Shown piece after piece: positions 63,515 through 64,000 of a stretch of DNA of 64,000 bases. Both the position numbers and the translations under genes were made by a program. Every line of letters begins with the position of its first letter. The first letter of the stretch is position 1. Under the pieces are notes generated by a model. That model was not told where the DNA came from. It ran no database searches and was given only the letters and a program-made list of their open reading frames with translations. The DNA is from Hydrogenophaga sp. RAC07 (GTDB lineage Bacteria > Pseudomonadota > Gammaproteobacteria > Burkholderiales > Burkholderiaceae_C). The DNA lies in the NCBI RefSeq assembly GCF_001713375.1, contig NZ_CP016449.1, positions 1,860,001-1,924,000 of the forward strand, given 5' to 3'.

Positions 63515-64000
63515 TCAGGGTCTCTGAATGTCGGGCTCCACGCGAACGTCCAAGGTGCCGTCGGCCAGCGTGGCGGTGAGCGCCTGACCAGCTTGCGCCT
63601 GCGCTGCCCGCGTTACCGCCACCCCTTGCGCGTCGGTGAGAAACGCGTAGCCGCGCTCCAGCACCAGCTGGGGATCAAGAAGCCCCAGTGACAGTTCGCA
63701 GCGTTGCAGCCGCCGCTGCTGCGCGTCCATTGCGCGGCGCAAGGCCAGCGGCAGCTGCGTCTGCAACACAGCCAATCGGTTGCGCCGCTGCTGGGTGGTC
63801 AACATCCAGCCGCCCTGCAAGCGGTGCTGCAGGCGCCCGAGTTGCTGCGCGCTGTCGTGCAGTCGCGACGAGGGGCGACCCATGCGCTGGGCCAACCGGT
63901 CGAGGCGCTGGCCCCGCTGGTCGATGTTGGACCAGGCGCCCGCATCCAGCCGCTCCTGCAAGTAATCCAGCTCCCCCACCCGCTGCTCGCGCGCGGGAGC
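63515..64000 (-). CDS. xseA: Exodeoxyribonuclease VII large subunit, C-terminal part (partial)
   Basis: This is the C-terminal portion of the large subunit of exonuclease VII, which degrades single-stranded DNA with XseB. About 160 codons are visible. They hold a long Arg/Gln/Leu-rich coiled coil ([38 protein letters not shown]) and the family ending [20 protein letters not shown] with a short beta tail. The reading frame runs off the right edge, so the N-terminal OB fold and catalytic core lie outside. The neighbouring sodB gene downstream matches the xseA-sodB order I know from related bacteria. Confidence 0.88.
   Translation of the reverse strand, partial: APAREQRVGELDYLQERLDAGAWSNIDQRGQRLDRLAQRMGRPSSRLHDSAQQLGRLQHRLQGGWMLTTQQRRNRLAVLQTQLPLALRRAMDAQQRRLQRCELSLGLLDPQLVLERGYAFLTDAQGVAVTRAAQAQAGQALTATLADGTLDVRVEPDIQRP

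Overview
The window is GC-rich, gene-dense bacterial chromosome. The protein families and gene orders point to a betaproteobacterium of the order Burkholderiales, most likely the family Comamonadaceae (Hydrogenophaga/Acidovorax-like). The basis is the smc-zipA-ligA, holC-pepA//lptFG, dapC-dapD-pilU-dapE-prmB and xseA-sodB arrangements, and an intergenic repeat of a style I associate with that family. This is inference from memory, not a database result. I see no insertion sequence, prophage, CRISPR array, integrase or rRNA. No gap between genes exceeds about 250 bases, so this is essentially core chromosome.

Left part (1-16.9 kb). It holds a peptide-binding protein of the YejA type, fabI, an exported ATP-dependent ligase (LigE), a large amino-acid decarboxylase, an NfeD/SPFH membrane pair with a DUF2237 gene, tRNA-Ser(GGA), a hemerythrin-like protein and a branched-chain amino-acid binding lipoprotein. 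Next come holC-pepA facing lptF-lptG, then a sulfur-flavoured run: a CbiX-type chelatase, a CysB-type regulator and a YbdL-type methionine aminotransferase.

Middle part (16.9-39.3 kb). A three-gene RND efflux operon lies downstream of a peptide deformylase gene on the same strand. After a small cytochrome c come smc-zipA-ligA (chromosome and cell division) and a stand-alone MHYT sensor. A lysine/peptidoglycan-precursor cluster (dapC, dapD, dapE) follows. It encloses a type IV pilus retraction ATPase (pilU) and runs on into prmB and an ABC-F ATPase. A GlsB-like small membrane protein closes this part.

Right part (39.3-64 kb). The tolB-pal-cpoB envelope genes continue on the same strand into a YeeE-type sulfur transporter, tcdA and tRNA-Lys(TTT). 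Divergent from tolB is an MsbA-type lipid exporter. A long minus-strand run, yebC-purD-hemF-nadD-rsfS-rlmH-maf-rng, is tied together by five 4-base overlaps. Its RsfS carries a histone-H1-like Ala/Lys/Pro tail longer than the domain itself. The rest is a HerA-like ATPase with a DUF1499 gene, clpS-clpA, two unrelated NADP isocitrate dehydrogenases on either side of a DUF192 gene, sodB, and the 3' part of xseA.

Nothing here looks like a wholly new defence or mobile system. The items most worth a second look are the RsfS tail, the 84-base repeat found immediately after two different genes in the same relative orientation, the tol-pal/yeeE/tcdA/tRNA-Lys string, and the in-phase repeats upstream of the efflux operon.
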